From Sphingopyxis sp. JAI128 (lineage in GTDB: Bacteria > Pseudomonadota > Alphaproteobacteria > Sphingomonadales > Sphingomonadaceae), in assembly GCF_014207235.1 (NCBI RefSeq), contig NZ_JACHDA010000006.1:186001-250000 (forward strand): a stretch of DNA of 64,000 nucleotides. Reading direction: 5' to 3'. Shown here piece after piece: positions 30,388-40,190 of the stretch (positions within the stretch are counted from its first letter, which is position 1; every line of letters starts with the position of its first letter). The position numbers and the translations under genes are program-made. The notes under the pieces are model-generated. The model ran no database searches and was not told where the DNA came from. It worked only from the letters and a program-made list of their open reading frames with translations.

Positions 30388-30735
30388 ATGATGCGCGTCT
30401 ACCGCGCGCCGGACGAGCGTTTTGCGGGGCTGGCCGACTGGCGTTATGCACCGAAATATGTCGAGATCGCGGACGGGCTTCGCGTCCATTATATCGATGA
30501 AGGGGCGAAGGATGCGCAGCCGGTACCGATGTTGCACGGCGAGCCGACCTGGTCCTATCTGTATCGCCATATGATCGGCCCGGCGACCCGCGCGCGGGGC
30601 GACATGCCGTTCGCGGCGCGGGTGCCGGACGCGCAGGGCATGGCGCACCGCACGCTGAGAGGTGGACATTTCATCCAGGAAGACGACCCGGCGGGCTTTT
30701 TCGCGGCAATCCGCGACGTGGCAGCTGGCAAATAA
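30388..30735 (+). pseudogene. Haloalkane dehalogenase remnant with internal deletion
   Basis: The 115-residue frame begins like a haloalkane dehalogenase (RVYRAPDERFAGLADW, GLRVHYIDEG, MLHGEPTWSYLYRHMI) and then jumps to the family's extreme C-terminus (RVPDAQGMAHRTLRGGHFIQ). The middle of the roughly 300-residue fold, including the nucleophile Asp elbow and the cap, is missing in frame. The histidine region remains. It cannot be catalytic by the known mechanism. An intergenic repeat follows immediately. Confidence 0.8.
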
Positions 30736-30736
30736 G

Positions 30737-30870
30737 CCTCCCTGCGCCGTAGGCACGCGGAGGGGGCCGCTCGCGCAGCGAGTGGTGGAGGGGGCCGCGA
30801 CGTCGGCGCCGAAGTCCCTCCGTCAGCGCTTCGCGCCGCCACCTCCCCATGGCTTCGCCACAGGGAGGAT
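30737..30870. repeat. Intergenic repeat family B, copy 2
   Basis: It starts cctccctg, contains agtggtggagg and gtcagcgcttcgcg, and ends tcctc...catggcttcgccacagggagg, matching 20105-20284. It fills the gap between the dehalogenase remnant and the purA stop. Confidence 0.75.
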
Positions 30871-30874
30871 TGGT

Positions 30875-32164
30875 CTAGTCGCTGAACGGGTCGCGGATCA
30901 GGATCGTGTCTTCGCGCTCCGGGCTCGTCGACACGAGCGCGATCGGGGTTTCGATCAGTTCCTGCACGCGCTGGATATATTTGATCGCCTGCGCGGGCAG
31001 GTCGGCATAGCTGCGCGCGCCCGCGGTCGATTCGTGCCAGCCGTCCATTTCCTCGTAGATCGGTTCGACCTCAGCCTGATCGGCGGCATGCGCCGGGAAA
31101 TAGTCGAGGATCTTGCCGCGTAGGCGGTATCCCGTGCAGATGCGGATCGTGTCGAAGCCGTCGAGCACGTCGAGCTTGGTGAGCGCGATGCCGGTGACGC
31201 CCGAAACCGCGCAGCTCTGCCGGACAAGTACGGCGTCGAACCAGCCGCAACGGCGCTTGCGCCCGGTGACGGTGCCGAACTCATGCCCGCGTTCGCCGAG
31301 CCGCTGGCCGATCTCGTCCTCGAGCTCGGTCGGGAAGGGGCCGCTGCCGACGCGCGTCGTATAGGCCTTGGCGATGCCGAGCACGAAACCCACCGCCGAA
31401 GGGCCGAGGCCTGAACCGCTCGCGGCGGTGCCGCTGACGGTGTTCGAACTGGTAACGAAAGGATAAGTGCCGTGATCGATGTCGAGCAGCACCCCCTGCG
31501 CGCCTTCGAACAGGATGCGCGCGCCGGCCTTGCGGACCTTTTTCAGGCGCTTCCAGACGGGCTGCGCATATTCGAGCACATAATCGGCGATCTCGCGAAG
31601 GTCGGCGATAAGGCGGTCGCGGTCGATCGGCGGCTCGCCGAAACCCGCGCGTAGCGCGTCGTGATGCGCGGTCAGGCGGTCGAGCTGCGGTTCGAGCTTG
31701 TCGAGATGCGCGAGGTCGCAGACGCGGATCGCGCGGCGGCCGACCTTGTCCTCATAGGCGGGGCCGATCCCGCGCCCTGTGGTGCCGATCTTGCCCGCGC
31801 CGGCCGCCGTCTCGCGCAGCGCATCGAGGTCGCGGTGGAAGGGCAGGATCAGCGCGCAATTGTCGGCGATGGCGAAATTGCCGGCGTTGATCTCGACGCC
31901 CTGGCCGCGCAACTTGGTGATCTCGTCGCGCAGTGCCCATGGATCGAGCACGACCCCGTTGCCGATGATCGACAGCGTGCCCGTGACGATGCCCGAAGGA
32001 AGCAGCGACAGCTTGTAGACCTGTTCGCCGACCACCAGCGTATGGCCGGCGTTATGACCGCCCTGGAACCGGACCACGGCATCGGCGCGGCTGGCGAGCC
32101 AGTCGACGATCTTGCCCTTGCCCTCGTCGCCCCATTGCGACCCGATGACGGTAACATTTGCCAT
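30875..32164 (-). CDS. purA: Adenylosuccinate synthetase
   Basis: A 429-residue GTP-dependent enzyme converting IMP to adenylosuccinate. P-loop-like GDEGKGK at 12-18, [22 protein letters not shown], and [11 protein letters not shown]. The ATG at 32164 ([12 protein letters not shown]) is the conserved start; the frame upstream of it is not conserved. Cytoplasmic, standard length. Confidence 0.96.
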   Translation of the reverse strand: MANVTVIGSQWGDEGKGKIVDWLASRADAVVRFQGGHNAGHTLVVGEQVYKLSLLPSGIVTGTLSIIGNGVVLDPWALRDEITKLRGQGVEINAGNFAIADNCALILPFHRDLDALRETAAGAGKIGTTGRGIGPAYEDKVGRRAIRVCDLAHLDKLEPQLDRLTAHHDALRAGFGEPPIDRDRLIADLREIADYVLEYAQPVWKRLKKVRKAGARILFEGAQGVLLDIDHGTYPFVTSSNTVSGTAASGSGLGPSAVGFVLGIAKAYTTRVGSGPFPTELEDEIGQRLGERGHEFGTVTGRKRRCGWFDAVLVRQSCAVSGVTGIALTKLDVLDGFDTIRICTGYRLRGKILDYFPAHAADQAEVEPIYEEMDGWHESTAGARSYADLPAQAIKYIQRVQELIETPIALVSTSPEREDTILIRDPFSD

Positions 32165-32298
32165 GACAATGTCCTGCTGTGCGGGGCCATCCTGACCCGG
32201 CGCGGCCTTAGCGGATTTGGCCGCAGAGGCAAGGGAGGTGGGATGAAATTGCGACATTTGGGCGGCACGGTGCGAAACCGGGATGGCGGAGGCCGACG

Positions 32299-33243
32299 AT
32301 GACCAAGCAAAACTGGATGGGATATATGGCGGTTGCCGCGTTTGCGGTCGCGAGTGTCTCGGTGCCCGGCCCCTTCGCCGATGCCCGCGAAAGGCTGCGC
32401 GACCGGATCGGCGCGCGCCTTGCCGAGCGCATGGGCGCCGATGAAGGCCCCAAGGTGCCGGGCGGCGAGACGATTGCATATGGCAGCGACGCGCTTCAAG
32501 CCCTCGATGTCTGGCGCGCCAAAGGGGTGAAGCGCGCGGCGCCGCTGATCGTGTTTGTCCATGGCGGCGGGTGGAAGCGTGGCAGCAAGGACAATGCGAC
32601 GGGGCGCTTCAAGGCCGAACATTATCCTCAGCAGGGCTATGCCTTCGCATCGATCGATTATCGGCTCGTCCCCGCCGCGACGGTCGAACAGCAGGCGGCC
32701 GATGTGGCGAGCGCGGTCCGGGCGCTGATCGACCGCGCCGATACGCTGGGGATCGACCGGCGGCGGATCGTGCTGATGGGACATAGCGCGGGCGCGCATC
32801 TGGTCGCGCTGGTCGGCTCCGACGAACGATATCTGCAGGGCGCGGGCCTGTCTTTTGCCGATATATCGGGGGTGATCCCGATCGACGGGGCGGCCTATGA
32901 CGTTGCGGCGCAGATGAAGGAGGGGCCGCCGATCATGCAGAAAACCTATGCCCAGGCATTCGGCACCGATCCCGCGCGGCAAAAGGCCTTGTCGCCGACG
33001 CAGCAGGCCGCCGCGCCCAATGCGCCGGCCTTCCTGCTGCTCTATGTGCAGCGTCCCGATGGTGTGCGGCAGGCGAAGGCACTGGGCTCGGCGTTGGAAG
33101 CGGGCGGGAGTAGGGTCGAGCACGGCAGCTTTCCCGGCGAAGGGCTAAAAGGCCATGCCGAGATCAACCGCAGCCTCGGCGATCCGGCTTATGCGCCGAC
33201 GGCAACGGTGGATGCGTGGTTGAAGCGGGTATTCGCACGCTGA
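32299..33243 (+). CDS. Exported alpha/beta hydrolase (HSL/esterase type)
   Basis: A 314-residue protein with an N-terminal hydrophobic signal or anchor ([14 protein letters not shown]). It has the HGGGW oxyanion motif of the hormone-sensitive-lipase family, the nucleophile GHSAGAH, and a late GHAEIN histidine. It is divergent from purA. It is likely a carboxylesterase; the substrate is unknown. Confidence 0.82.
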   Translation: MTKQNWMGYMAVAAFAVASVSVPGPFADARERLRDRIGARLAERMGADEGPKVPGGETIAYGSDALQALDVWRAKGVKRAAPLIVFVHGGGWKRGSKDNATGRFKAEHYPQQGYAFASIDYRLVPAATVEQQAADVASAVRALIDRADTLGIDRRRIVLMGHSAGAHLVALVGSDERYLQGAGLSFADISGVIPIDGAAYDVAAQMKEGPPIMQKTYAQAFGTDPARQKALSPTQQAAAPNAPAFLLLYVQRPDGVRQAKALGSALEAGGSRVEHGSFPGEGLKGHAEINRSLGDPAYAPTATVDAWLKRVFAR

Positions 33244-33264
33244 TTCAGGCGATAGGATCGAGGC

Positions 33265-33642
33265 ATGACCGATCCCGACGCTCCCTATCACGCCCATATC
33301 TATTATGATCCAGCCGAGCGGCCCGCCGCCGTCGCGCTGCGCGACGATTTTACGCGCGATCCCGCGATCCTGTTCGTGGGGGCAATGACCGACCGCGCGG
33401 TCGGCCCGCATCCGATCGCACAATATGAAGTGCATTTTCTGGCCCGGTCGCACGACGCCGTGATCGCGGCGATCGCGCCGACGGGGCTGCGCGCGCTGGT
33501 TCACCCGCTGACCGACGACGACCTTGCCGACCATACGAGCCTTGCACACTGGATCGGCGAAGCGGTCGACCTCGACGTCACCGTGCTCGACCCGCCGGGG
33601 TTCAATCGGGGCGTAGCGCGCTTTGGCGGGGCGGATTTTTAG
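33265..33642 (+). CDS. DOPA 4,5-dioxygenase family protein
   Basis: A 125-residue small protein with YHAHIYYDP at the N-terminus, the His-x-His being the likely metal site, then YEVHFLA and LVHPLTDDDLADHTSLAHWIG. It matches the DOPA-dioxygenase family (extradiol cleavage in plants and fungi); the bacterial role is unclear. It follows the esterase gene closely on the same strand. Confidence 0.82.
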   Translation: MTDPDAPYHAHIYYDPAERPAAVALRDDFTRDPAILFVGAMTDRAVGPHPIAQYEVHFLARSHDAVIAAIAPTGLRALVHPLTDDDLADHTSLAHWIGEAVDLDVTVLDPPGFNRGVARFGGADF

Positions 33643-33646
33643 GCGC

Positions 33647-33722
33647 GTGATCCCCGGTGAAAGCCGGGGCCCATAAATGCCGCGCAACCTGTCCACGGGT
33701 CCCGGCTTGCGCCGGGGATCAC
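33647..33722. repeat. Palindromic intergenic repeat, family D
   Basis: gtgatccccggtgaaagccg pairs with cggcttgcgccggggatcac around a 35-bp middle. It separates the convergent dioxygenase and hisZ genes and may act as a terminator. Confidence 0.7.
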
Positions 33723-33728
33723 GGTGAG

Positions 33729-34841
33729 TCAGGCTTTGACCGGGCCGTCTGCCGCCAGCACATAACCGCAACCCAGTGCGCGCGCATCGTCACTGCCGGA
33801 GAGCGCCGCCACGGTCTGCCAGTCGTCCGCGCGCAGGCTCGCGGCGAGCGCGGGATCGTGGCCGAGCGGCAGGAAGATGCGGCGCTCGCGGTCACTCTCG
33901 GCGCCAAGTCCGGCGTCGATCAGCGGATCGGGGTAGAGCGAAAAGCCGACCGCCGCCTCTTCCTGTTCGCCGACAGGAATCGAATAGCCGCCACCACGGC
34001 CGACGGCGTCGCCCAGTCCGGGGACAAAGATCTGGAAGCCGAACCAGCTTTGATAGGCGAAGCCATGGCGCTCGGTCGGATCGAGCGTCAGCGTCACACG
34101 ATCGCGGATCGGCGCGGCGATGGCTTCGAGCGCGTCAATACGGGCGGTGAGAACTCCGCTGGTATCGAAAGCGCGAAGATCGGCGATCGCCTGATCGAAC
34201 GGGCCGGTCGCGCGGAGCAACGGCAGATAGGCGGTTGCGCCGATCCGCGTCAGCGCGCCGGCATCCTTGGCATCGAGCTCGTCGCGCAATTGCTGGATAT
34301 CGGTTTCGACAGGCAGCGGCCCGCTTGCGAGCAGGTCAACAACATCGGGCAGGGTGAAATCGATCGTGACCGGGCCGATACCTGCCGCTTCGAGCGCGTC
34401 GATCGCGACCGTCACGATCTCGCGCGCCGCCGCGACGCTGTCGCTGCCGATCAGTTCGGCGCCGACCTGGAGCATTTCGCGCGCCGGACGCAGCTGGCTT
34501 GCGCGGAGTTTTACCACCTGCCCGGCGTAGCAGAGGCGCAGCGGGCGCGGCGCCTTGGCGAGCAGCGAAGTCGCGATGCGCCCGACCTGCCGCGTTATGT
34601 CGGGGCGCAGCGCGAGCGTGCGCTGCGACACCGGATCGGTAAAGCGCAGCAGGTCGCGCGTCGAACGCTCGTCGTCGCCGCCGAGCGTTTCGCGAAACTC
34701 GGCGAGCGGCGGCGACACGCGGCCATAGCCGTGCGCGCGCATTGCATCGACGAGCGCGCGGGTAACGCGTGAGGCGGCCTCGGCCTGCGCGGGCAGGCGG
34801 TCGCGGAGGCCTTCGGGCAGCAGGGCAGGGGCCTTGGTCAT
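33729..34841 (-). CDS. hisZ: ATP phosphoribosyltransferase regulatory subunit
   Basis: A 370-residue histidyl-tRNA-synthetase-like protein that activates short-form HisG in histidine synthesis. It has LLPEGLRDRLPAQAEAA, LLRFTDPVSQRTLALRPDIT (motif 2 like) and VGRGGGYS, but is shorter than HisS and lacks an anticodon-binding domain. ATG 34841 begins MTKAPALLPEG. No hisG is nearby. It lies downstream of serA on the same strand after a palindromic repeat. Confidence 0.87.
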   Translation of the reverse strand: MTKAPALLPEGLRDRLPAQAEAASRVTRALVDAMRAHGYGRVSPPLAEFRETLGGDDERSTRDLLRFTDPVSQRTLALRPDITRQVGRIATSLLAKAPRPLRLCYAGQVVKLRASQLRPAREMLQVGAELIGSDSVAAAREIVTVAIDALEAAGIGPVTIDFTLPDVVDLLASGPLPVETDIQQLRDELDAKDAGALTRIGATAYLPLLRATGPFDQAIADLRAFDTSGVLTARIDALEAIAAPIRDRVTLTLDPTERHGFAYQSWFGFQIFVPGLGDAVGRGGGYSIPVGEQEEAAVGFSLYPDPLIDAGLGAESDRERRIFLPLGHDPALAASLRADDWQTVAALSGSDDARALGCGYVLAADGPVKA

Positions 34842-34888
34842 GGGGCTGGCCTTAGGATGGTCTAGGAGAGTCAACAATCCCGAATTCC

Positions 34889-34963
34889 GTTCGCATCGAG
34901 CGAAGTCGGGATGCCGGGACGGCATGGACACCGATGGGTGTCTCGACTTCGCTCGACACGAGC
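34889..34963. repeat. Palindromic intergenic repeat, family F
   Basis: gcatcgagcgaagtcgggat and tctcgacttcgctcgacacg form an imperfect inverted pair between serA and hisZ. Confidence 0.6.
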
Positions 34964-34982
34964 GGGAAAGAGAGTTCGTCTT

Positions 34983-36569
34983 TTAGAACTTCAGGCCCTT
35001 CACCGTCTTCACGCCGGGAAGCTGGCAGACCTGCCACAGTAAAGGTTCGGGCATCGGCGAATCGAGGCTCAAAAGCAGCACGGCTTCGCCGCCCGCGGCG
35101 CGGCGGCCGAGGTGGAAGGTGCCGATGTTCAGACCTGCATCGCCCAGCGCGCCGCCGATGCGGCCGATGAAACCCGGCGCGTCCTCGTTGACGATATAGA
35201 GCATGTCGCCGTCGAGGTCGGCCTCCACCTTGATGCCGAACATTTCGACGAGACGCGGCTCGTTGTTGCCGAACAGCGTGCCCGCGACCGAGCGATCGCC
35301 CGCTTCGGTCGCCACCGTCACGCGCACGAGCGTGTGATAGTCGCCTTCGCGATCATGCCGGACTTCGCGCACGTCGAGACCGCGTTCGCGCGCGAGGTGG
35401 GGGGCGTTGACCATATTCACGCTGTCCGAATAGCGGCGCATCAGGCCGGTCAGCACCGCAGCGGTGATCGGTTTGAGGTTCAGTTCGGCTGCTGCACCCT
35501 CGACCTCCACCGAGATCGTCGTGAGGTTGTCGTGCGCGAGCTGGCCCACGAGGCTGCCCAATTTTTCGGCAAGGCTCATATAGGGGCGCAGCTTCGGCGC
35601 TTCTTCGGCCGAGAGGCTGGGGACGTTGAGTGCGTTGGTGATGCCGCCGGTGAGCAGATAGTCGCTGAGCTGCTCGGCAACCTGGATCGCGACATTGACC
35701 TGCGCTTCGTCGGTCGAGGCGCCGAGGTGCGGGGTGCAGATGAAGTTGGGGGTGTCGAACAACGGGTGGTCGGCCGGCGGCGGCTCCTGTGCGAACACGT
35801 CGAGTGCCGCGCCAGCGACATGACCGCCGTCGAGCGCTTCCTTCAATGCTGCCTCGTCGATCAATCCGCCGCGCGCGCAGTTGATGATGCGCACGCCCTT
35901 CTTGGTCTTGGCGAGATTCTCCTTCGACAGCACATTGCGGGTCTGGTCGGTCAGCGGCGTATGCAGCGTGATGAAGTCGGCCTTGGCGAGCAAGGTATCG
36001 AGATCGGCCTTTTCAACGCCGAGTTCGATCGCGCGCTCGGGCGTCAGAAAGGGGTCGAAGGCGACGACCTTCATCTTGAGGCCCAGCGCGCGCTCGGCGA
36101 CGATGCTGCCGATATTTCCGCAGCCGATCAGTCCGAGCGTCTTCGATGTCAGCTCGACCCCCATGAAGTCGTTCTTCGGCCATTCTCCGGCTTGCGTACC
36201 GGCATTGGCTTCGGGGATCTGCCGCGCGAGCGCGAACATCATCGCGATTGCGTGTTCGGCGGTGGTGATGCTGTTGCCAAAGGGCGTGTTCATCACGATC
36301 ACGCCCTTTTTCGACGCTTCGGGGATGTCGACATTGTCGACGCCAATGCCGGCGCGGCCAACGACTTTCAGATTGGTCGCGGCGGCGAGGACGTCGGCGG
36401 TGACCTTGGTGGCCGAGCGGATCGCGAGGCCGTCATAGGCGCCGATCATTGCGATCAGTTCGTCCTTGGTCTTGCCGGTGATGACATCGACGTCGATGCC
36501 GCGTTCCTTGAAGATCGCTTCGGCTTTCGGGTCCATCTTGTCGCTGATGAGGACTTTGGGTGCGGTCAT
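34983..36569 (-). CDS. serA: D-3-phosphoglycerate dehydrogenase
   Basis: A 528-residue SerA of the long form with an intervening domain and a C-terminal ACT domain (MLYIVNEDAPGFIGRIGGAL), the usual serine-feedback site. NAD-binding loop LGLIGCGNIGSIVA; catalytic CARGGLIDE and HLGAST. ATG 36569 starts MTAPKVLISDKMD. First step of serine synthesis; serC lies just upstream on the same strand. Confidence 0.95.
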   Translation of the reverse strand: MTAPKVLISDKMDPKAEAIFKERGIDVDVITGKTKDELIAMIGAYDGLAIRSATKVTADVLAAATNLKVVGRAGIGVDNVDIPEASKKGVIVMNTPFGNSITTAEHAIAMMFALARQIPEANAGTQAGEWPKNDFMGVELTSKTLGLIGCGNIGSIVAERALGLKMKVVAFDPFLTPERAIELGVEKADLDTLLAKADFITLHTPLTDQTRNVLSKENLAKTKKGVRIINCARGGLIDEAALKEALDGGHVAGAALDVFAQEPPPADHPLFDTPNFICTPHLGASTDEAQVNVAIQVAEQLSDYLLTGGITNALNVPSLSAEEAPKLRPYMSLAEKLGSLVGQLAHDNLTTISVEVEGAAAELNLKPITAAVLTGLMRRYSDSVNMVNAPHLARERGLDVREVRHDREGDYHTLVRVTVATEAGDRSVAGTLFGNNEPRLVEMFGIKVEADLDGDMLYIVNEDAPGFIGRIGGALGDAGLNIGTFHLGRRAAGGEAVLLLSLDSPMPEPLLWQVCQLPGVKTVKGLKF

Positions 36570-36580
36570 TTTAAGTCTCC

Positions 36581-36645
36581 GTATCCCGGCGGAAGCCGGG
36601 ACCTGTGGCGGAATGGGGAAATGGCCCCGGCTTTCGCCGGGGTAC
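36581..36645. repeat. Palindromic repeat between serC and serA (family D-like)
   Basis: gtatcccggcggaagccggg and cccggctttcgccggggtac form a hairpin in the 83-bp spacer between the serC stop and the serA start. It could attenuate or stabilise the serC-serA transcript. Confidence 0.65.
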
Positions 36646-36652
36646 GCAAAGG

Positions 36653-37783
36653 TCAGGCCGAAAGGCTGGCGTAGGCCCAGTCGAGCCACGGCCCGAGCGC
36701 TTCGATATCGGCGGTATCGACGGTCGCGCCGCACCAGATGCGAAGCCCCGGGGGCGCGTCGCGATAACCCGCGATGTCGTATGCTGCGCCTTCCTTCTCG
36801 AGCAGGCCGGCGAATTTCTTGATGAAATCCGCGTCGGCGCCCGCGACCGACAGGCAGACCGAAGTCTTCGAGCGGCTGGCGGGATCGGCGGCAAGGTGGG
36901 AGAGCCAGTCGCGTTCCGAAACGATCTTGTCGAGTGCCGCGGCGTTCGCATCGCTGCGCGCCTTGAGGCCGTCGAGACCGCCGAGCGACTTTGCCCATTC
37001 TAGCGCGAAGATCGCATCTTCGACCGCGAGCATCGAGGGAGTGTTGATCGTCTCGCCCTTGAACACGCCTTCGGCAAGCGCGCCTTTCGACATCAGGCGA
37101 AATACTTTGGGCAGCGGCCAGGCGGGGGTGTGGCTTTCGAGCCGTTCGACCGCGCGGGGCCCAAGGATCAGCACGCCATGGCCGCCTTCTCCGCCGAGCA
37201 CTTTCTGCCAGCTGAAGGTTGCAACGTCGATCTTGTCCCACGGCAGGTCGTACGCGAACACGGCCGATGTGGCGTCGGCAAAGGACAGGCCTTCACGGTC
37301 GGCGGCGATCCAGTCGCCGTTCGGAACGCGGACGCCGCTGGTGGTGCCGTTCCAGGTGAAAAGGACGTCGTTCGACCAGTCGACTTGGGTCAAATCGGGA
37401 AGCTGGCCGTAATCGGCGCGAATGACGGTGGGGTCGAGCTTGAGCTGCTTCGCGGCATCGGTCACCCAGCCTTCGCCGAAGCTCTCCCATGCGAGCGTCG
37501 TGACCGGGCGCTGCCCAAGCATCGTCCACATCGCCATTTCGAAGGCGCCGGTGTCGCTGCCCGGAACGATGCCGATACGGTGCGTGTCGGGAAGCTGCAG
37601 CATCTCGCGCATCAGGTCGATGCACCAGGCGAGGCGCGTCTTGCCGATCTTCGCACGATGCGAACGGCCCAGCGATTCGGTAGCGAGTTTTTCGGGGGAC
37701 CAGACCGGCGGCTTGGCGCAGGGTCCGGAGGAAAAATAGGGGCGCGTCGGGCGCACCTGTGGCGTCGTCACTTCACTCATCAT
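36653..37783 (-). CDS. serC: Phosphoserine aminotransferase
   Basis: A 376-residue PLP enzyme for the second step of serine synthesis and pyridoxine synthesis. It begins with YFSSGPCAKPP and has GIVPGSDTGAFEMAMW and the lysine in TFSWQKVLGGEGGHGVL. This is the variant SerC common in alphaproteobacteria. Two adjacent ATGs (37780, 37783) follow AAGGAGAG. Probably co-transcribed with serA. Confidence 0.93.
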   Translation of the reverse strand: MMSEVTTPQVRPTRPYFSSGPCAKPPVWSPEKLATESLGRSHRAKIGKTRLAWCIDLMREMLQLPDTHRIGIVPGSDTGAFEMAMWTMLGQRPVTTLAWESFGEGWVTDAAKQLKLDPTVIRADYGQLPDLTQVDWSNDVLFTWNGTTSGVRVPNGDWIAADREGLSFADATSAVFAYDLPWDKIDVATFSWQKVLGGEGGHGVLILGPRAVERLESHTPAWPLPKVFRLMSKGALAEGVFKGETINTPSMLAVEDAIFALEWAKSLGGLDGLKARSDANAAALDKIVSERDWLSHLAADPASRSKTSVCLSVAGADADFIKKFAGLLEKEGAAYDIAGYRDAPPGLRIWCGATVDTADIEALGPWLDWAYASLSA

Positions 37784-37952
37784 AGTCTCTCCTTGCAGAG
37801 AGCTCGCGCGGCGTTGGGACCGCGTGGCCCGGCGCCGCCTTTAGGGGCGGGGGCGCAACTGTCAAACAAATTGCACCGGCCGCGCGAAATTTTCGATGAG
37901 TGGAGCAAAGGGTATACAGCTTGTTAACCATTTCGTCGGTATTTTGACGGCC

Positions 37953-38654
37953 ATGCCGATCCCGACTTTCCTGAAGCCCCGGATGTTGATCGCCACCTGC
38001 GCGGCGTTGGCGCTATCCGCCTGTTTCGGCGCCCCCGAGGCGATGAAGAATAGCGGCGGCAAGCGTCCGGCGGCGAGCAAGCCCAGCCGGCCGCAAGCGG
38101 TCGGAACGCCCTCCTTTACCAGCGCCGAGGCGCAGCAATGTGCGTTCGACCTGAAGCAGGCAGGAGTGCGCTTCACGCCGCTAGCCAACCAGGATCATGG
38201 CGGCGGTTGTACGTCGATCGATTCGGTGAAGCTGCTCGACGTCGGCGTCCCGGTTTCGGGACTCGGCGCGATGACCTGTCCGCTCGCCCGCAATTTCGCG
38301 GCGTGGGCGCAATATGCGGTGAAACCCGCGGCGCGCAAATATTTCGGCACCGAGGTCGTGAAGATCGAGACTTTCGGCACCTATAGCTGCCGCAACATTT
38401 ACGGCGGGCGTTCGGGGCGCCTGTCGCAGCATGCCTATTCGAATGCGATCGACGTGTCGGGCTTTGTGCTGGCCGACGGGCGCCGGATCATGCTCGACGG
38501 CGGGTGGAAGGGCGACAGGTCCTCGCAGGAATTCCTGCGCGCGCTCCACAAATCGGGCTGCCGCCGCTTCGGGACGGTGCTTGGGCCCGATTACAACGCG
38601 GCGCATTATAATCATTTCCATTTCGACATGAGCGGCAACGGCTACTGCCGCTGA
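37953..38654 (+). CDS. Extensin-like lipoprotein
   Basis: A 233-residue protein with a lipobox at ALALSAC, so it should be acylated by Lgt and anchored in the envelope. The mature part is an extensin-like C-terminal (ExtC) domain: AQQCAFDLKQAGV, GCTSIDSVKL, CPLARNFAAWAQ, LSQHAYSNAIDVSGF and HYNHFHFDM. The His/Asp pattern resembles D,D-peptidase LAS enzymes, so a cell-wall role is plausible. ATG 37953 is preferred for the signal length. Confidence 0.83.
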   Translation: MPIPTFLKPRMLIATCAALALSACFGAPEAMKNSGGKRPAASKPSRPQAVGTPSFTSAEAQQCAFDLKQAGVRFTPLANQDHGGGCTSIDSVKLLDVGVPVSGLGAMTCPLARNFAAWAQYAVKPAARKYFGTEVVKIETFGTYSCRNIYGGRSGRLSQHAYSNAIDVSGFVLADGRRIMLDGGWKGDRSSQEFLRALHKSGCRRFGTVLGPDYNAAHYNHFHFDMSGNGYCR

Positions 38655-38692
38655 GCTTGGCAAAGCGGGCCGAACCCGCTAGCCGTCCGCCA

Positions 38693-39565
38693 ATGGCAGA
38701 AGACAAACAACCCCATCGTTCGCGGTTTCACAAGGCCAAGGACGACGCGCAGTTCGCCCAGCAGGCGACCACCACTCCCCAGACGGCACACCCGGCCTAC
38801 AAACTGGCGTTCCAGGACAATGATTTCCTGCTGCGCGAGGATTTGCGCCCCGTCCGCTTCCAGCTCGAATTGCTCAAGCCCGAATTGCTGCTCGACGAAG
38901 CGGGAATCGAATCGACTTTGGTCATCTATGGTTCGGCGCGCATTCCCGAACCGTCGCAGGCCGACGCGCTGGAGGCGGCCGCGACCGACGATGCCACGCG
39001 CAATATCGCCCGGCGCCTGAAGGCCAAGGCAAAATATTATGACGAGGCGCGCGCGCTCGCGCGGCTCGCGAGCCAATATCCGTGCGACGACAAGGGGTGC
39101 CGCCATTTCGTCGTCTGTTCGGGCGGCGGGCCGTCGATCATGGAGGCCGCGAACCGCGGTGCCGACGATGAAGGTCGCGAATCGATCGGGCTCAACATCG
39201 TGTTGCCGCACGAGCAGGCGCCGAACCGTTTCGTCACCCCGTCGCTGAGCTTCCAGTTCCACTATTTCGCGCTGCGCAAGATGCATTTCCTGCTCCGCGC
39301 GCGCGCCGTCTGCGTCTTTCCCGGTGGCTTCGGGACGTTCGACGAGATGTTCGAGCTGCTGACGCTGATCCAGACGGGCAAGATCAAGCCGATCCCCATC
39401 GTGCTGTTCGGCAAGGAATTCTGGCACCGCGTCGTCAATTTCGATGCGCTGGTCGAGGAAGGCGTGGTGAGCGCGCGCGATCTCGACCTGTTCAAATTCG
39501 TCGAGACCGCCGACGAGGCGTGGAAAATCATTCAGGATTTTTACACGAACATCGAACAGCATTGA
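38693..39565 (+). CDS. LOG-family (TIGR00730-type) nucleotide hydrolase
   Basis: A 290-residue Rossmann protein with the lysine-decarboxylase-like signature PGGFGTFDE and SGGGPSIMEAANRGA, as in cytokinin riboside 5'-monophosphate phosphoribohydrolases (LOG). It probably cleaves nucleoside monophosphates. It is longer than minimal LOG proteins because of an N-terminal stretch of about 75 residues. ATG 38693 is chosen over a TTG at 38657. Confidence 0.84.
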   Translation: MAEDKQPHRSRFHKAKDDAQFAQQATTTPQTAHPAYKLAFQDNDFLLREDLRPVRFQLELLKPELLLDEAGIESTLVIYGSARIPEPSQADALEAAATDDATRNIARRLKAKAKYYDEARALARLASQYPCDDKGCRHFVVCSGGGPSIMEAANRGADDEGRESIGLNIVLPHEQAPNRFVTPSLSFQFHYFALRKMHFLLRARAVCVFPGGFGTFDEMFELLTLIQTGKIKPIPIVLFGKEFWHRVVNFDALVEEGVVSARDLDLFKFVETADEAWKIIQDFYTNIEQH

Positions 39566-39571
39566 GGTTTC

Positions 39572-39750
39572 GAATCCTCCCTGCCGCAGCGGTGGGGAGG
39601 GGGGCGCCGCAATAGGCGGTAGTGGAGGGGCTGCAACCTCGCAACGCCCCTCCGTCAGCGGCTGCGCCAAGGGCGCGCAGCTCACGCACAGCGCCTGCAA
39701 GGCAGCCGAGGGGCGCTGCCACCTCTCCATGACTTCGTCACAGGGGGGAT
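39572..39750. repeat. Intergenic repeat family B, copy 3 (extended)
   Basis: Starts aatcctccctgccgcagcgg, contains agtggaggggc and ccctccgtcagcg, and ends cacctctccatgacttcgtc-acagggggg. The middle carries extra sequence compared with the 20-kb and 30-kb copies. It lies between the convergent LOG and cytochrome genes. Confidence 0.7.
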
Positions 39751-39758
39751 TTTTCAGG

Positions 39759-40190
39759 CTATTTCTGGCTTCCCAGATAGAGGATCAGCGCCTTGCGATC
39801 CGTGGGGTCGATCACCCCGGCAAAGGCCATGCGCGTTCCAGGCAGGACCTTCATCGGCGCTTCCAGATAGGTGTCGAGTGCCGCTTCGTCCCAGATGCCG
39901 CCCTTGGCTTTCATTGCGCCCGAATAGGAAAAGCCCGCGTGCGAGGCGACCGGCCGCCCCACAACGCCGTGCAGATTGGGGCCGATGCCGTTCGCGCCGC
40001 CCTCGTCGATCGTGTGGCAGGCGACGCAGCGGCGGAAGACCTGTTCGCCCATCGCCGCTGTTGGCGCGACGGCCGGGGTTTCGGGAACGGAACCGGGCGC
40101 CGCCGGGTCTGACTGGCTGCCCTGCTCGTCGCCCTTGCCGCAACCGGCGAGCGCCAGCGCGCCCGCCAGCAGGACGGGCGCGGTCCGCAT
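39759..40190 (-). CDS. Lipoprotein c-type cytochrome
   Basis: A 143-residue class I cytochrome c. A lipobox at LALAGC predicts a lipid anchor. Heme is attached at CVACHT, and the axial methionine is likely in GTRMAFAG. Periplasmic electron carrier. It follows the larger cytochrome c gene with a 1-bp overlap, and both share the IGPNLHG/F block, indicating duplication. Confidence 0.88.
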   Translation of the reverse strand: MRTAPVLLAGALALAGCGKGDEQGSQSDPAAPGSVPETPAVAPTAAMGEQVFRRCVACHTIDEGGANGIGPNLHGVVGRPVASHAGFSYSGAMKAKGGIWDEAALDTYLEAPMKVLPGTRMAFAGVIDPTDRKALILYLGSQK

